The notes: a model not told the origin generated them from the letters alone. Positions 1 through 9,779 are shown, counted from the first letter of the stretch. The stretch: 32,301 nt of DNA from an uncultured Clostridia bacterium (GCA_934771675.1 CAKVMF010000002.1:1-32301), one strand, 5' to 3'. Program-made: numbers and translations.

Positions 1-2739
1 AGATTTTGTCACGTCACCTTCTTTGGTAAGTAGCAGTTGTTTCTTTTCAGGTGCAACCGTTTTTAACAAATCACCAATATCGTAAAGTTCGAAATTGATT
101 TTTTCATCATGCTGACCTGCAAGTTCATCAAACATAATTCTTTCAAACCAATCAACAAAAGCCTTTGGTCTAGCTGGAAATTTTTCACGAATTTTTTCCT
201 TGTCTTTTGAGCAAACAATATAGAGTTTTTCAATTGCACGAGTCAGTGCCACATACAAAACTCTCTGCTGCTCTTCGACAATTTTTCTCTGTTCCAAAAT
301 TCTAACAGCCGAAATCGGGATTGTTGTTTGCTTTGTTCTTGTATCAAAATCAAAGTAGTCAAGAGCAATGCCAATATCTTTGTTTAAAAGAAAACTCTTG
401 TAAGTATCTTTAAGCTGAATCAAGTGATTCACATCAACCAAAAATACAACTTTAAACTCAATACCCTTTGATGCATGAATTGTCATAAGTTTGACAGTAT
501 CGCCCGAAAGTTCACTTTCAACATCCTGCGAATAATTTGGATAATTTAAAACAAATTCTACGGCCGAACAATCTGGAAGAGCATCAACAAAAAGCTTTAG
601 ATTTTTAACATTTGAAACGCCATTTTTTTCAAGCAAATCAAGTTCTTCAAGTTTAAAATCTTCAATAACAAGTTTTGCAAAGTCTTTAACATTAAGCATT
701 TTTGCAAGACTTGTGTAATGATTTAATTGCGCATTAAAATGTTTTAATTTCTCGCCAAGTGCGATATTTTCAGTGATTACGCCATCATAAACACATTCAA
801 AAAATCTATTTTTAAAATTAATTCGGCGAATTTCACAAAGTTCATTGTTTGAAAAATTAAACATCTTGCTTTTCAAAACTTTAAACAATGTTATATCATC
901 ATTTTTGTTAACAGCAAGTGTGATAAAATTCAAAACTTCTTGAACATATGGCTCTTTGATTATATCTTGTTTTTCACCGCTTGAAACCGCAATTCCAAAC
1001 GCTTCCAAAATATCAACAAACTTTTGAATCTTTGGGTTTTTTCTTGCGGAAACCAAAATTGCAATATCTGATCTTTTTATTGCATCAGACTTTGTTACAT
1101 CAGTGAGTTCACTTATTTTTCCAGCAACCAAATTTGCTTCTGCTATGATTTTTGCCGTGTCTTCTTCATCTTCCTGTTCGTGATTTTTAACCGAATAAAC
1201 TCCGCTTGCTTCAACTTTTTCTCTCTTTTCTTTTGGTGAATCAATAAGGCACAAATTCACACTTTTTTCGTTATCTAAATTGTTTTCACCAGCAACAAAA
1301 ACGGCGTCTTTTTGATAGTTTGTTCCACCAAACTTTTCGGTCATAACCCCTGAAAAAACCCTGTCAACAAACTTTAAAATCTTTTTGTCACTTCTAAAAT
1401 TTGCATTGAGTTTAATAACTTCGCTATCATCCCCTGCAGCAGAATATCGTTTAAGAGTATCCAAAAAGATAGCAGGATCGCACAAACGGAAGGCATAAAT
1501 ACTCTGCTTAATATCACCCACCATAAAGCGATTCTTTTTTGAAGAAACTCTTGAAATTATTTCTTCCTGAACGGCGTTAATATCTTGATATTCATCAACA
1601 AAAACATACTTATACTTTTCTTTCACTGCATCACGAATTGCAGGATTTTCAAGAATTTTGAGTGCGTTAACTTCAAGATCATTAAAGTCCATAAGCCCCG
1701 CATCACGCTTGAGTTTTGCATATTGTTCATCAAAACTTTTTGTTAAAGCATAAAGCATTTCAAGATGTTTTTTTGCTGTAGCAATGCCAAGTTTCAATTG
1801 ATGCTCATCTGTTGAAATCATGTTTGAGCAAAGTTCTGTTATGGTTTTCTTTGTATCCTTAATAAACTCTGAAAAGTCGTTTTTTAACTCACTATGTTCT
1901 GCAGCGATTTTTGGAATAGTTGGAATACTTATATTAAACAAATTTTTTGCGTTAACGATATATGAATTTGCAAACGAAACACTTTTAAGCATTGATCCAA
2001 CATCAACAAGCCAGTCATATGCCACCTGTTCATCAACTTCCAAACATCTTGCCATAAATTGTTCAAATTCTTCAATTATTCCACCAATTCGTGCGCAAAC
2101 TGAATTATTGATAATCTTCACACATTCACTATTTTCAAGATCTGTGTCATGTGATGATTCTATGGTCTTTTTGAACCAGTCATCGCTGTTAATTATTGAT
2201 TTTAAAAATGTGCTGAGTGCAAAAACAGCATTTTTAAGCCCCGTGTCATCCCTATTTTTCTTGAAGATTTCAATTAATGTAAAATAATCTTCGCTTTCCT
2301 GTTTTTCTTGATTTTCAAAAACTTTTGTTATTGCTCTTTCCTTAAACAAATTTGACTGCGTTTCATCAATAACCGAAAAATTTGGATCAATATCAATCTC
2401 ATAAAAATATGTTTGAATAAGCCTTGAACAGAACACGTGAAGCGTTGAAATATCACTGGTTTCAACAGCAGAAATTTGCTCAAGTAAAAATTCATCAGCT
2501 TCCTTTTCAAGAAGTTTGTCAATAAGTTTTTTCTTCATGTCAGCAGCGCTGGTTTTTGTGAAAGTAACAACCAAAAAGTTAGAAACTGGTATATGTTTTT
2601 GTGTGATAAGTCTAACAATTTTTTCAATCATAACAGTGGTTTTTCCGCTGCCGGCAGATGCACTAACCAGAATATTTTTGCCTTCATGTTCAATAACTGC
2701 ACGCTGGTCATCAGTCCAATTTATCTTTTTGTTTTCCAT
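1..2739 (-). CDS. addA: AddA subunit of the AddAB helicase-nuclease (3' end beyond window)
   Basis: This is the ATP-dependent helicase/nuclease subunit that resects double-strand breaks together with AddB for recombination repair. Translating the minus strand from the ATG at 2737-2739 gives 913 codons with no stop up to base 1. Q12 fits the Q motif, and Walker A is ASAGSGKTT at about residues 27-35. It is followed by VVTFTKTSAADM (motif Ia), VDEYQD (Walker B, about 381-386), MTIHASKG from residue 752 and YVALTRA near the visible end. These are UvrD/Rep superfamily 1 motifs in the AddA arrangement. AddA proteins are usually about 1200 residues, so the C-terminal nuclease domain should lie left of the window. 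The start ATG overlaps the addB stop by one base (TAATG), which implies translational coupling. Confidence 0.95.
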   Translation of the reverse strand, partial: MENKKINWTDDQRAVIEHEGKNILVSASAGSGKTTVMIEKIVRLITQKHIPVSNFLVVTFTKTSAADMKKKLIDKLLEKEADEFLLEQISAVETSDISTLHVFCSRLIQTYFYEIDIDPNFSVIDETQSNLFKERAITKVFENQEKQESEDYFTLIEIFKKNRDDTGLKNAVFALSTFLKSIINSDDWFKKTIESSHDTDLENSECVKIINNSVCARIGGIIEEFEQFMARCLEVDEQVAYDWLVDVGSMLKSVSFANSYIVNAKNLFNISIPTIPKIAAEHSELKNDFSEFIKDTKKTITELCSNMISTDEHQLKLGIATAKKHLEMLYALTKSFDEQYAKLKRDAGLMDFNDLEVNALKILENPAIRDAVKEKYKYVFVDEYQDINAVQEEIISRVSSKKNRFMVGDIKQSIYAFRLCDPAIFLDTLKRYSAAGDDSEVIKLNANFRSDKKILKFVDRVFSGVMTEKFGGTNYQKDAVFVAGENNLDNEKSVNLCLIDSPKEKREKVEASGVYSVKNHEQEDEEDTAKIIAEANLVAGKISELTDVTKSDAIKRSDIAILVSARKNPKIQKFVDILEAFGIAVSSGEKQDIIKEPYVQEVLNFITLAVNKNDDITLFKVLKSKMFNFSNNELCEIRRINFKNRFFECVYDGVITENIALGEKLKHFNAQLNHYTSLAKMLNVKDFAKLVIEDFKLEELDLLEKNGVSNVKNLKLFVDALPDCSAVEFVLNYPNYSQDVESELSGDTVKLMTIHASKGIEFKVVFLVDVNHLIQLKDTYKSFLLNKDIGIALDYFDFDTRTKQTTIPISAVRILEQRKIVEEQQRVLYVALTRAIEKLYIVCSKDKEKIREKFPARPKAFVDWFERIMFDELAGQHDEKINFELYDIGDLLKTVAPEKKQLLLTKEGDVTKS

Positions 2740-5700
2740 TACTTGTCACCTCCGTCCAATTTGAAGCTCTTTATTGAAACAGCACCTGAAAGCTCTCTAC
2801 CCATACCAAACTTTGCCTTTTCTTTTCCACAAAATCCTGCAAATTTGCACCATTTGCACATGCTTGGAATTTCTTCACTTGCAGCCAAAACCGGAGAAGG
2901 TTCAATGTTTCCTTCCAAAATTTCACTTGCAGCCTGCCCGCAAAGTCTTTCAGTGTAAAATTTAACATCATCAAATTCATCTTCGCTCAAATTTTTGCTA
3001 GATGTTCCACTGATTTCAAATCTATTTTCATTTATCAAGGTTTTGTTTGTTTTAATTTTTAATGCAACAAAATTGCTTGAAGGATTTTCAAATGACAAGT
3101 TGTAATCCATATTTTTCACAACATCAATATCATCAAGCAAAAAACCTTCAAACTTAAACATGTTTTGAAGTTTAACATCCTTTTTTGCAAAATCACTATG
3201 AATTGGAAGATAAAATAGCCCCGCAACTTTTTTGCCAGTCAAAGCATTAACCGCAGAAAGGTATGAGACAAGCTGAACTTTTTTACCAAAATAAACACTA
3301 GACAGCTCGCTTGAAACACTGCCTGTTTTGTAGTCAATAATTCTGATATAATCGCCAAAAGAATCAATTCTATCAATCTTTCCTTCAATCTTTATGGTTT
3401 GACCATTTTCAAGCGGAATTTTTATTGCATTTTCACCGAAAAATGAATACTCTGTGCCATTTTTCATTGTTTTAAAGCCTGAATTTTGATGTTCATAAAG
3501 AAGATAGCCACATAACCTTACAGTTTCGCCCCTTAACATTTTTAACATGGTTGCATTTCTGTCACTGCTGATGTTGTTTTCTTCAATCGCCTGCTTTAAA
3601 AGTTTCAAAACAGAACTTTCAAACTCGTCAGTTTTCAAACCACTGTATGCGTCAATGTTTTTAACAAAGAGTTCTGCAACCCTGTGAATAATCAAACCAA
3701 TATCAAGGCTAGACATTTTTGCAGATTTGTTTTCTTTTAATCTGAGCCCATAAGTTGCAAAGAACAAATATGGACAAGCAAAGTATTTTTCAAGTTGCGA
3801 AACACTGGTTTTTCCATCAACAAAATAAAGGTCTTTTGCGTTTTTAATTTCAAACTTTTTGCTGTCAAAATTTTCACTTTCAAAATAGCTTAAAATCTCT
3901 TGCGAAACTTTTCCATCAATTGCACCAAATTTCAAGTTTACTTCATGGTTTGTGATTTCATTTTGCATGAACTGCCCAACACTTTTTGCAAACTCACTCT
4001 CAAGCGCTTCACGGCTTGGATTTGAAAATTTTTCATAATCTTTTTTTAATATTTTTTCTTTTCCAAAAAGTCCAAGTAATCGAAGGACTATTCTTGCAGG
4101 TTTTGTTACACTGCCGCTTCGGTTAAGGTTGCTATAAGAAACATACAAGTTTTCTTTTGGTTCAAGCAACGACTCATAAATCCTAAAATTTTCACGTTTG
4201 TTGATTTGTTTTACTGATGGCTCAACTTGTTTTTTTGAGAGAGATTTTGTTTCATCAAGTTCTGCATCCAAAATTATGCCGCTGTCTTTTATCGAGCATG
4301 GAAAACTTCCTTCAACCGCCCCAACTGCAAACATATCCTTGATATCAAAAAATCCGTCAGTATCAGCCTGAACAACAACTGTGTCAATTGAAACTGGTAA
4401 AAGATTGAGTTTAATTTCACCAATACCTGAAAAGAAATCAAGCAAAAATTCATCAAGTGACAGCTCAATTTCGCCCATAAAGTTTTTAAACATCAAGGCA
4501 TATTTTTGAACTCTGTCAAAGATTTTTGAAGTTATCTGTGATTCAATTTCAAGATTTGAATCTTCTTCAAGTTTTGCAAGTTTAGTTAATGTTTCACTGC
4601 ATGAAAAATAATCTTGAACAAACATAACAGCATCAATATAATCACCTGCTGTTTTTGCATTTTTCAATAATATTCCAAACTTTTCTGCAAAGGTCTTGAA
4701 CTTTTCAAGTTCTGGCTTTGCATTTTCAAAACTTGCAATTTCTGCATATCTTTCATTTGATTCAAAGTTTAAGAATTTTTTGTAATTAATTCCACTTTCA
4801 ACAACAAACCCAAAGACACTAGAAAAATCATCTGCCCCAAAAATAGGATTTGAAACAAAAGCTAAAACATTTTCATATGAAAAGTTTGAATTTACACAAA
4901 CAAAAGCACTTTTCAAAAACTTAACAAAAAAGTGTGATGACAAATCGTGCTGTTTGTTGATAAAGTATGGAATTTTGTTTTTTGCAAAAACCTTTTCGAT
5001 ATCTGCAATATAATCGTCAAGATTGCTCACCAAAACACCAAAATCTCTAAATCTCAAGCCGTCATTTGCAACTCTAGTCAATATTTTTGACGCAACAAAT
5101 TCAACTTCTTGTTTTGATGTTTCAGCTTCAAAAACTTGAACATTTCCCTGTGTTTCAGCCTGCTTTTTTTGCAAAGCAAAAAGATTGTTAGCAATATTAT
5201 AAAAATCTCCAGAGTTATATTTTTTTGAAAAGCTTGGAGTATATGGATACTTTAATATATCCGCAATATGCGTAAATTTCTTAAAAAGCTCATTATCTTG
5301 AATATATTTGTCGCTTCTGTTTTCCGCAAAATAAACACATGAAAAAGTTATGCTTTTTGCGTGCGTTGCAAAAGACTTCAAAACATCTTGCATCTCAAAA
5401 GTGATGTTGTCAAACCCAACAACAAAGATATGCGAGTTTTTTATTGTTTCATTTGTGCTTGCAAACTTTGACAAAAGAGCCAATTTGTCGCAATCATCAA
5501 GAAGTGTTTCACCAAGAGCTTTTTCATACTCTCTGTATATCAAAATGATATCTTTAAGTTTTTGCTTTAATGCTTCATTTTTTGTTTCAAGTGAAAGTTC
5601 AAGTTCATCTGGCGAAATACAGCTAGATTTGAGCTGGGCAATGGTTTCATATATTTTTTCAGCAAAGCCACTGGTTTTTGCTGTTTTTTTGTAACAAACA

Positions 5701-6008
5701 AGTGAATCAAAGTTGTCATAAATAACTTTTCGAAGCAGCATAACAGCCGTTTGTTTACTTGCGATATTTTCATCATTCACGAGCCCCAAACGGTTTATTA
5801 GTCTAACAAAGCTATAAACAAAAACATTGGCAAAAGCCCCACTTTTTGAAAGTGAGAGCAACTCCTTTTCAATAATGATAGATTTTGTTTCAGGAACAAT
5901 AACAATATAATCTTCAAACGGATTTTCATTTGAGAGTTTGCACACTTTTGAAAGTGCTGCAGTAGTTGCGCCTTTTGTTGATTCAGATATAATGTAATCT
6001 ATTTTCAT
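2739..6008 (-). CDS. addB: AddB subunit of the AddAB helicase-nuclease
   Basis: AddB partners AddA in break resection and in the Chi response. The protein is 1089 aa from ATG 6008. A GTG three codons upstream is in frame but lies inside the Shine-Dalgarno AGGTGA (6014-6019), so I reject it as the start. The C-terminal RecB-type nuclease domain is complete: GKID (D879) and IIDYKTG (D892, K894). The four iron-sulphur cysteines of the family are present as C745 (YFACPY) and C1051, C1054 and C1060 (CKWCKFAGFC). The N-terminus reads YIISESTKGATTAAL where AddB proteins usually carry GRAGSGKS, so the Walker A lysine appears to be lost. The gene has its own promoter and is followed directly by addA in a one-base overlap. 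Confidence 0.95.
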   Translation of the reverse strand: MKIDYIISESTKGATTAALSKVCKLSNENPFEDYIVIVPETKSIIIEKELLSLSKSGAFANVFVYSFVRLINRLGLVNDENIASKQTAVMLLRKVIYDNFDSLVCYKKTAKTSGFAEKIYETIAQLKSSCISPDELELSLETKNEALKQKLKDIILIYREYEKALGETLLDDCDKLALLSKFASTNETIKNSHIFVVGFDNITFEMQDVLKSFATHAKSITFSCVYFAENRSDKYIQDNELFKKFTHIADILKYPYTPSFSKKYNSGDFYNIANNLFALQKKQAETQGNVQVFEAETSKQEVEFVASKILTRVANDGLRFRDFGVLVSNLDDYIADIEKVFAKNKIPYFINKQHDLSSHFFVKFLKSAFVCVNSNFSYENVLAFVSNPIFGADDFSSVFGFVVESGINYKKFLNFESNERYAEIASFENAKPELEKFKTFAEKFGILLKNAKTAGDYIDAVMFVQDYFSCSETLTKLAKLEEDSNLEIESQITSKIFDRVQKYALMFKNFMGEIELSLDEFLLDFFSGIGEIKLNLLPVSIDTVVVQADTDGFFDIKDMFAVGAVEGSFPCSIKDSGIILDAELDETKSLSKKQVEPSVKQINKRENFRIYESLLEPKENLYVSYSNLNRSGSVTKPARIVLRLLGLFGKEKILKKDYEKFSNPSREALESEFAKSVGQFMQNEITNHEVNLKFGAIDGKVSQEILSYFESENFDSKKFEIKNAKDLYFVDGKTSVSQLEKYFACPYLFFATYGLRLKENKSAKMSSLDIGLIIHRVAELFVKNIDAYSGLKTDEFESSVLKLLKQAIEENNISSDRNATMLKMLRGETVRLCGYLLYEHQNSGFKTMKNGTEYSFFGENAIKIPLENGQTIKIEGKIDRIDSFGDYIRIIDYKTGSVSSELSSVYFGKKVQLVSYLSAVNALTGKKVAGLFYLPIHSDFAKKDVKLQNMFKFEGFLLDDIDVVKNMDYNLSFENPSSNFVALKIKTNKTLINENRFEISGTSSKNLSEDEFDDVKFYTERLCGQAASEILEGNIEPSPVLAASEEIPSMCKWCKFAGFCGKEKAKFGMGRELSGAVSIKSFKLDGGDK

Positions 6009-6025
6009 TTGTTTCACCTAAAACT

Positions 6026-6054
6026 ATTTTACATTATTTTTATCAATATTTCAA
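6026..6054 (-). promoter_or_regulatory. Promoter of addBA
   Basis: On the minus strand a -35 TTGAAA (6049-6054) is separated by 17 bp from a -10 TAAAAT (6026-6031). The predicted start falls just before the AGGTGA ribosome site, giving a leader of only about 10-13 nt. Confidence 0.7.
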
Positions 6055-6085
6055 CAAACTGCATAAATTTCTATTGATTATAAAA

Positions 6086-6114
6086 TTGACAAATTTCAAG
6101 CAATTTATTACAAT
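6086..6114 (+). promoter_or_regulatory. Promoter of the zinc peptidase gene
   Basis: TTGACA (6086-6091), a 17-bp spacer and TACAAT (6109-6114) form a near-consensus promoter. The ribosome site AGGAG (6121-6125) sits at the predicted transcription start, so the leader is very short. It is divergent from the addB promoter 32 bp away. Confidence 0.8.
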
Positions 6115-6132
6115 AATTTTAGGAGAATAATT

Positions 6133-6858
6133 ATGGATTGGACACTCGTTTATATTGTGGCTACAATTTTGATTTTACCAAGTTTTATATATGGTTCAAT
6201 TTGTCAGTCAAACGTTTACTCAACATTTGAAACTTATGCAAAAGTTGCATCAAAAAGCGGTCTTACCGCTGCAGAACTTACCGATAAATTGTTGAAACAA
6301 GCTGGAATAAATGATGTTGAAATTGCTCAAATCAACGGAAAACTTACTGATTGTTATGATTCAAAGCACAAAGTAATCAAACTTTCAAACTCAACTTGCG
6401 GTTCAACATCTGTTGCATCCCTTGGGGTTTGCGCACACGAAGTTGGACACGCCATTCAAGATCATCAAAAAAGTTTTTTGTTTAGATTTAGAATCTTTAT
6501 TGCACCAATACTCAACTTTGCATCATTTGCATTTATTCCTTTGATTTTTATTGGTTCAATTTTGGGATTTATGTTTCATATTCCAGTTGTTGGATATTGG
6601 ATTGTTTGGGCAAGTGTTATCATGTATGGCGGAAGCGCATTTTTTTCATTTATCACCCTGCCTCTTGAATTTGACGCATCAAAAAAAGCTTTAAAAATGC
6701 TTGAAGAAACAGGTGTAATGAACAGCGAAGAACTCGGTCAAACAAAAAAAGTTTTAAAAGCCGCTGCAAGAACATATATTGCATCATTCTTAACAACACT
6801 TTTATACTTCTTAAGATTTTTGAGTTACGCATTGATGGTATCCGGAAAACGAAAATAA
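6133..6858 (+). CDS. YugP-type membrane zinc metallopeptidase
   Basis: This 241-aa protein matches the neutral zinc metallopeptidase family of B. subtilis YugP. The zinc-binding motif HEVGH covers H102, E103 and H106 within AHEVGHAIQDH. A first membrane segment spans about residues 3-22 (LVYIVATILILPSF), and two or three more follow the motif (about 118-190). A last hydrophobic stretch is near the C-terminus (TLLYFLRFLSYALMV). The active site is therefore membrane-tethered. The length is normal for the family. The start is fixed by AGGAG eight bases before the ATG. The gene is monocistronic, between its own promoter and a strong terminator. Its physiological substrate is not known to me. Confidence 0.9.
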   Translation: MDWTLVYIVATILILPSFIYGSICQSNVYSTFETYAKVASKSGLTAAELTDKLLKQAGINDVEIAQINGKLTDCYDSKHKVIKLSNSTCGSTSVASLGVCAHEVGHAIQDHQKSFLFRFRIFIAPILNFASFAFIPLIFIGSILGFMFHIPVVGYWIVWASVIMYGGSAFFSFITLPLEFDASKKALKMLEETGVMNSEELGQTKKVLKAAARTYIASFLTTLLYFLRFLSYALMVSGKRK

Positions 6859-6884
6859 AAACCGCAAACTGCGGTTTTTATTTT
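6858..6884 (+). terminator. Terminator of the zinc peptidase gene
   Basis: A 9-bp stem, AAAACCGCA (6858-6866) against TGCGGTTTT (6870-6878), with a 3-base loop is followed by TATTTT. It starts at the last base of the stop codon. Confidence 0.85.
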
Positions 6885-6926
6885 GAACGTTTAAATCAAT
6901 AAATCTTTTTTAATTCAAATAAGCAC

Positions 6927-6957
6927 AAAAAAAACCGAGATAATTCTCGGTTTTTTA
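6927..6957 (-). terminator. Terminator of the 168-aa gene (bidirectional)
   Basis: The CCGAGA/TCTCGG stem is flanked by runs of A on one side and T on the other, so it can stop transcription from both convergent genes. It ends one base before the stop codon of the minus-strand gene. Confidence 0.8.
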
Positions 6958-7464
6958 TTAATTGATTTTTTGACAAATTTCACAATCAAACAATGCACCA
7001 ATTCTTGCAATTGAAATGATTCTTGCAGCGGCATCATCAATAATTCTTTCAGATGCTTCAGCAGTTACATTTGAACTTCTCTCTTGCAATGTTTCTGCTC
7101 TTAAAACTGTTGTTTTTGCTGTTGAATCATCTTTCAAAACTTCAACAGTATTTTTGTTTTGAACTGGTTTTGTTTCGTTTTTAACTTGCTTTGCAGCAGG
7201 TCTAAAACTAAAATCAAAATAGTCATCAACTTTGCTGATTGTTGCCTTAACACCCTTCTTTTGGTTGCTCAAAGTATGTTTTTCATAGCCAATGTCATTG
7301 CTATTTTTGAGTTTTGACTTTGCTTGAGCATTGTTAATTTCAACAATTCCAAATTTTTCGGCTTCGTTTTGAGATAAAGACTTTTCAGATTTAACCTTTT
7401 TTGAAGCGGTTGATTTTGTTAGATTTTTATCTTCAACATTCACAGTTACTAATCTTTTTTCCAT
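6958..7464 (-). CDS. Small charged protein of unknown function
   Basis: I do not recognise this 168-aa protein. It is rich in Lys, Ser, Asn and Glu and probably disordered over most of its length. The last 40 residues look like a short helix (ASERIIDDAAARIISIARIGALF) followed by a Cys pair, DCEICQKIN. There is no signal peptide or membrane segment. The start is well supported: AGGGAG lies six bases before the ATG. The gene has its own terminator, and the preceding 156 bases hold no other gene. The tail resembles a short docking or metal-binding peptide, but this is only an impression. Confidence 0.65.
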   Translation of the reverse strand: MEKRLVTVNVEDKNLTKSTASKKVKSEKSLSQNEAEKFGIVEINNAQAKSKLKNSNDIGYEKHTLSNQKKGVKATISKVDDYFDFSFRPAAKQVKNETKPVQNKNTVEVLKDDSTAKTTVLRAETLQERSSNVTAEASERIIDDAAARIISIARIGALFDCEICQKIN

Positions 7465-7620
7465 AAATTGCTCCCTCTTTATAACAAATATTTATAGGTT
7501 TTATTACATATTTTTATAGATCTCTTTGTAATTTAAATTATAACCAAAAATTTTAAAATTGTAAATAGTTATGAAAAAATTTTTTTTAAAAATTTACACT
7601 TTTTTGTAACTTTAGGTTTT

Positions 7621-8130
7621 TTAATAAGCAATTTCATCAATCACTTCGCCACTAACACTCAAAATCTTGATTTTTGAATCATCCAAAATGGCAAAACTTT
7701 TTTCACATAACCTTGGAACAGCAATAGATCCCGGACACATCCAAATCACACCTTGTTCAAGCCTAATAAATGGTCTGTGAACATGCCCCATCATAACAAT
7801 TTTTGCTCCATATGACGCAAGATCCATATCGTTAAGCCTATGCCCATGGCACAAATATGCAAGCCTGCCATTTATGTTTTCATAAAGCTCTGGGTAAGCT
7901 TCAAATTTAGCATCTTCAAACTCAACATACCAATCGTTGTTTCCTTTAACAATATCAAGCTTTGAAGCATAAGGATTAAGCATTTCAACCATTTCTGTTA
8001 AGTTTGCACCAAAAATATCACCCAGCATGATAATTTTATCAGCATGATATAAATCAGCCAATTCAAGCGTCATTTTAAGCCCGTTTAATGAGCCATGAAT
8101 ATCTGCAACAACAAGATATGTTTTCCCCAT
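7621..8130 (-). CDS. yfcE: YfcE/MJ0936-type metallophosphodiesterase
   Basis: This 169-aa single-domain calcineurin-like phosphoesterase carries the family's metal ligands: D10-x-H12 (ADIHGSL), D38 (LGD), N64 in GNND, H95 in HGH, and H116-x-H118 (GHVHRP). The CPGSIAVPR segment near the C-terminus is typical of YfcE-type proteins. These hydrolyse artificial phosphodiesters in vitro with Mn2+; the natural substrate is generally unknown. GGAG precedes the ATG by four bases. The gene starts just after the lysS terminator, and I see no good separate promoter. It is probably expressed by read-through from lysS. Confidence 0.88.
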   Translation of the reverse strand: MGKTYLVVADIHGSLNGLKMTLELADLYHADKIIMLGDIFGANLTEMVEMLNPYASKLDIVKGNNDWYVEFEDAKFEAYPELYENINGRLAYLCHGHRLNDMDLASYGAKIVMMGHVHRPFIRLEQGVIWMCPGSIAVPRLCEKSFAILDDSKIKILSVSGEVIDEIAY

Positions 8131-8144
8131 AATGCTCCAATTTT

Positions 8145-8174
8145 AAAAAGTCCTTAACACGTAAGGACTTTTTT
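8145..8174 (-). terminator. Terminator of lysS / attenuator before yfcE
   Basis: A 12-bp stem AAAAAGTCCTTA (8145-8156) pairs with TAAGGACTTTTT around a 5-base loop. It is palindromic enough to work on either strand. It lies only 14 bases upstream of the yfcE start codon. Confidence 0.8.
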
Positions 8175-8175
8175 G

Positions 8176-9750
8176 TTAAATATTAAGTAGCTCAATATAT
8201 TTTGATTTGTCGCTAGCAGCAAAGAACATATAAAGTCTTGGGCCAGCATCTGCACCAAACAACAAATTGTAGAAGATTTTGAAGTATTTTTGTTGAACTG
8301 CAAGATTTTCTTTCTTTGTTAAGTTTGGATTGTTTACTGTGTCATAGATAAATTGTTGAACTTCTTTATCTTTGATTTCAGCGTGTTCATTTAAGTAATT
8401 GTAAAGTTTGCGAACAACACCCTTTTCTTCTTCTGAAAGTGTTTCTGCAAAAGTCATATTCTTTTCAGTTAAAAGATTGAACATTTTTTCAGGTTGATAT
8501 GTTTTGATGAAGTATGTTGCTCTTTCAAATCTGCTATCAGCTTCACCTGTCCATTTCAAATCAAGTTTTTCAATAGCTTTAACCAAGCTGTCGTGGTTAA
8601 AATCAACGATTGGAGCAAGACTAGCAATTGTGTTGAAGGATGTTTCATCTTCATACTTTTTGCCTTCAATCAAGCACAAATCAAAGAGTGATTTTGTAAA
8701 TTCATCAGCTTCACCTGAAAGATATGCGTGAAGACCTTTGTCATATTCAGAGTAATGACGAATGATTGTGTCATCAAAATAAAAGTTGTAAGAATCTTCT
8801 GGTTCATATTTTGCAAACAACCATCTGATAACTTCAGGAGTGTAGAATTTCAAAACACCATCAGGAGTGATGTTTACGCCACTTGATGAGTGCATGCTTG
8901 AAACACCTGCAAATCCAAGCCATCCATATGCTTGATATGTTGGTGGTTCACCATTAAAGATTTCACGAACAACTCTTGAGCAAACATCATAGCTTCCACC
9001 CGGAGTTGAGTGATCAATACCACCTGATTCAAAGTCAACACCTTCTTCTTTCCAACGCATTGGCCAGTCAACTTTCCAAGCAAGTTTGATTTTGAAATAC
9101 TTCAAAACATCAACTGTTTCGGTGTGTCCACAAGCTTTGCAATGATAAGTTAAAAGATGTGTTTTTTCATCATATGAATCAACAACAGTTGAATCCTTCA
9201 AACACTTGTCACAATAAACAGCAACTGGATAATATTTTTCACGTTCTTCATCGCTTGCTTCTTGAGATTTGAAACTCATCAAAATATCATAAATTTCTTT
9301 TCTCTTTTCAAGTGAATATGCAACTTTGTCTGCATATCTTCCGCTCAAATATTCATTGTGTTGATAAATATATTCAACATCAATGCCAAGTTCTTTAAGA
9401 GATTTTTCAAATTCCATTTCAAAATGTCTGCCATAACTTTCAGCACCATCATCAAATGGGTTTGGAATCAATGTGTATGGGCAACCAATATATTTGTCAT
9501 AACCATCAACAATTTTTGCAACGTTAACAGGAACTTTTCTGAGTCTGTCAAAGTCATCCCATGAAAAAATGAAACGAACCTTTTTGCCTTTCATTCTAAG
9601 TGCCTTTGCAACAAAATAAGGAATAGCAATCTCTCTAAAATTGCCAATATGAACACTTCCTGATGGGCTGACACCACTGGCACAAGTGTAAACTTCTTTG
9701 TTTGGATTTCTTTCAATAATCTTGTCAGCAATTCTTTCACTCCAATGCAT
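8176..9750 (-). CDS. lysS: Class I lysyl-tRNA synthetase
   Basis: The protein charges tRNA-Lys using a Rossmann-fold (class I) catalytic domain, the form common in archaea, spirochaetes and alphaproteobacteria, unlike the class II LysRS of most bacteria. The 524 aa start at ATG 9750, with AGGAG eight bases upstream. A GTG 13 codons earlier would overlap the predicted transcribed leader and lacks a ribosome site. The HIGH motif is VHIGN (H34-N37). A zinc ribbon CDKC...CKAC sits in mid-protein. The KMSKS region reads MHSSSGVNI, which lacks the usual KM lysine. FYTPEVIRWLFAKYEP downstream is typical of the class. No T-box leader is present. Confidence 0.92.
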   Translation of the reverse strand: MHWSERIADKIIERNPNKEVYTCASGVSPSGSVHIGNFREIAIPYFVAKALRMKGKKVRFIFSWDDFDRLRKVPVNVAKIVDGYDKYIGCPYTLIPNPFDDGAESYGRHFEMEFEKSLKELGIDVEYIYQHNEYLSGRYADKVAYSLEKRKEIYDILMSFKSQEASDEEREKYYPVAVYCDKCLKDSTVVDSYDEKTHLLTYHCKACGHTETVDVLKYFKIKLAWKVDWPMRWKEEGVDFESGGIDHSTPGGSYDVCSRVVREIFNGEPPTYQAYGWLGFAGVSSMHSSSGVNITPDGVLKFYTPEVIRWLFAKYEPEDSYNFYFDDTIIRHYSEYDKGLHAYLSGEADEFTKSLFDLCLIEGKKYEDETSFNTIASLAPIVDFNHDSLVKAIEKLDLKWTGEADSRFERATYFIKTYQPEKMFNLLTEKNMTFAETLSEEEKGVVRKLYNYLNEHAEIKDKEVQQFIYDTVNNPNLTKKENLAVQQKYFKIFYNLLFGADAGPRLYMFFAASDKSKYIELLNI

Positions 9751-9779
9751 ACCAACATCTCCTAATAAAATATGCCAAA

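Noticed and set aside
6009..6017. GTG start of addB at 6017
   Set aside because: The GTG is part of the AGGTGA ribosome site for the ATG at 6008.
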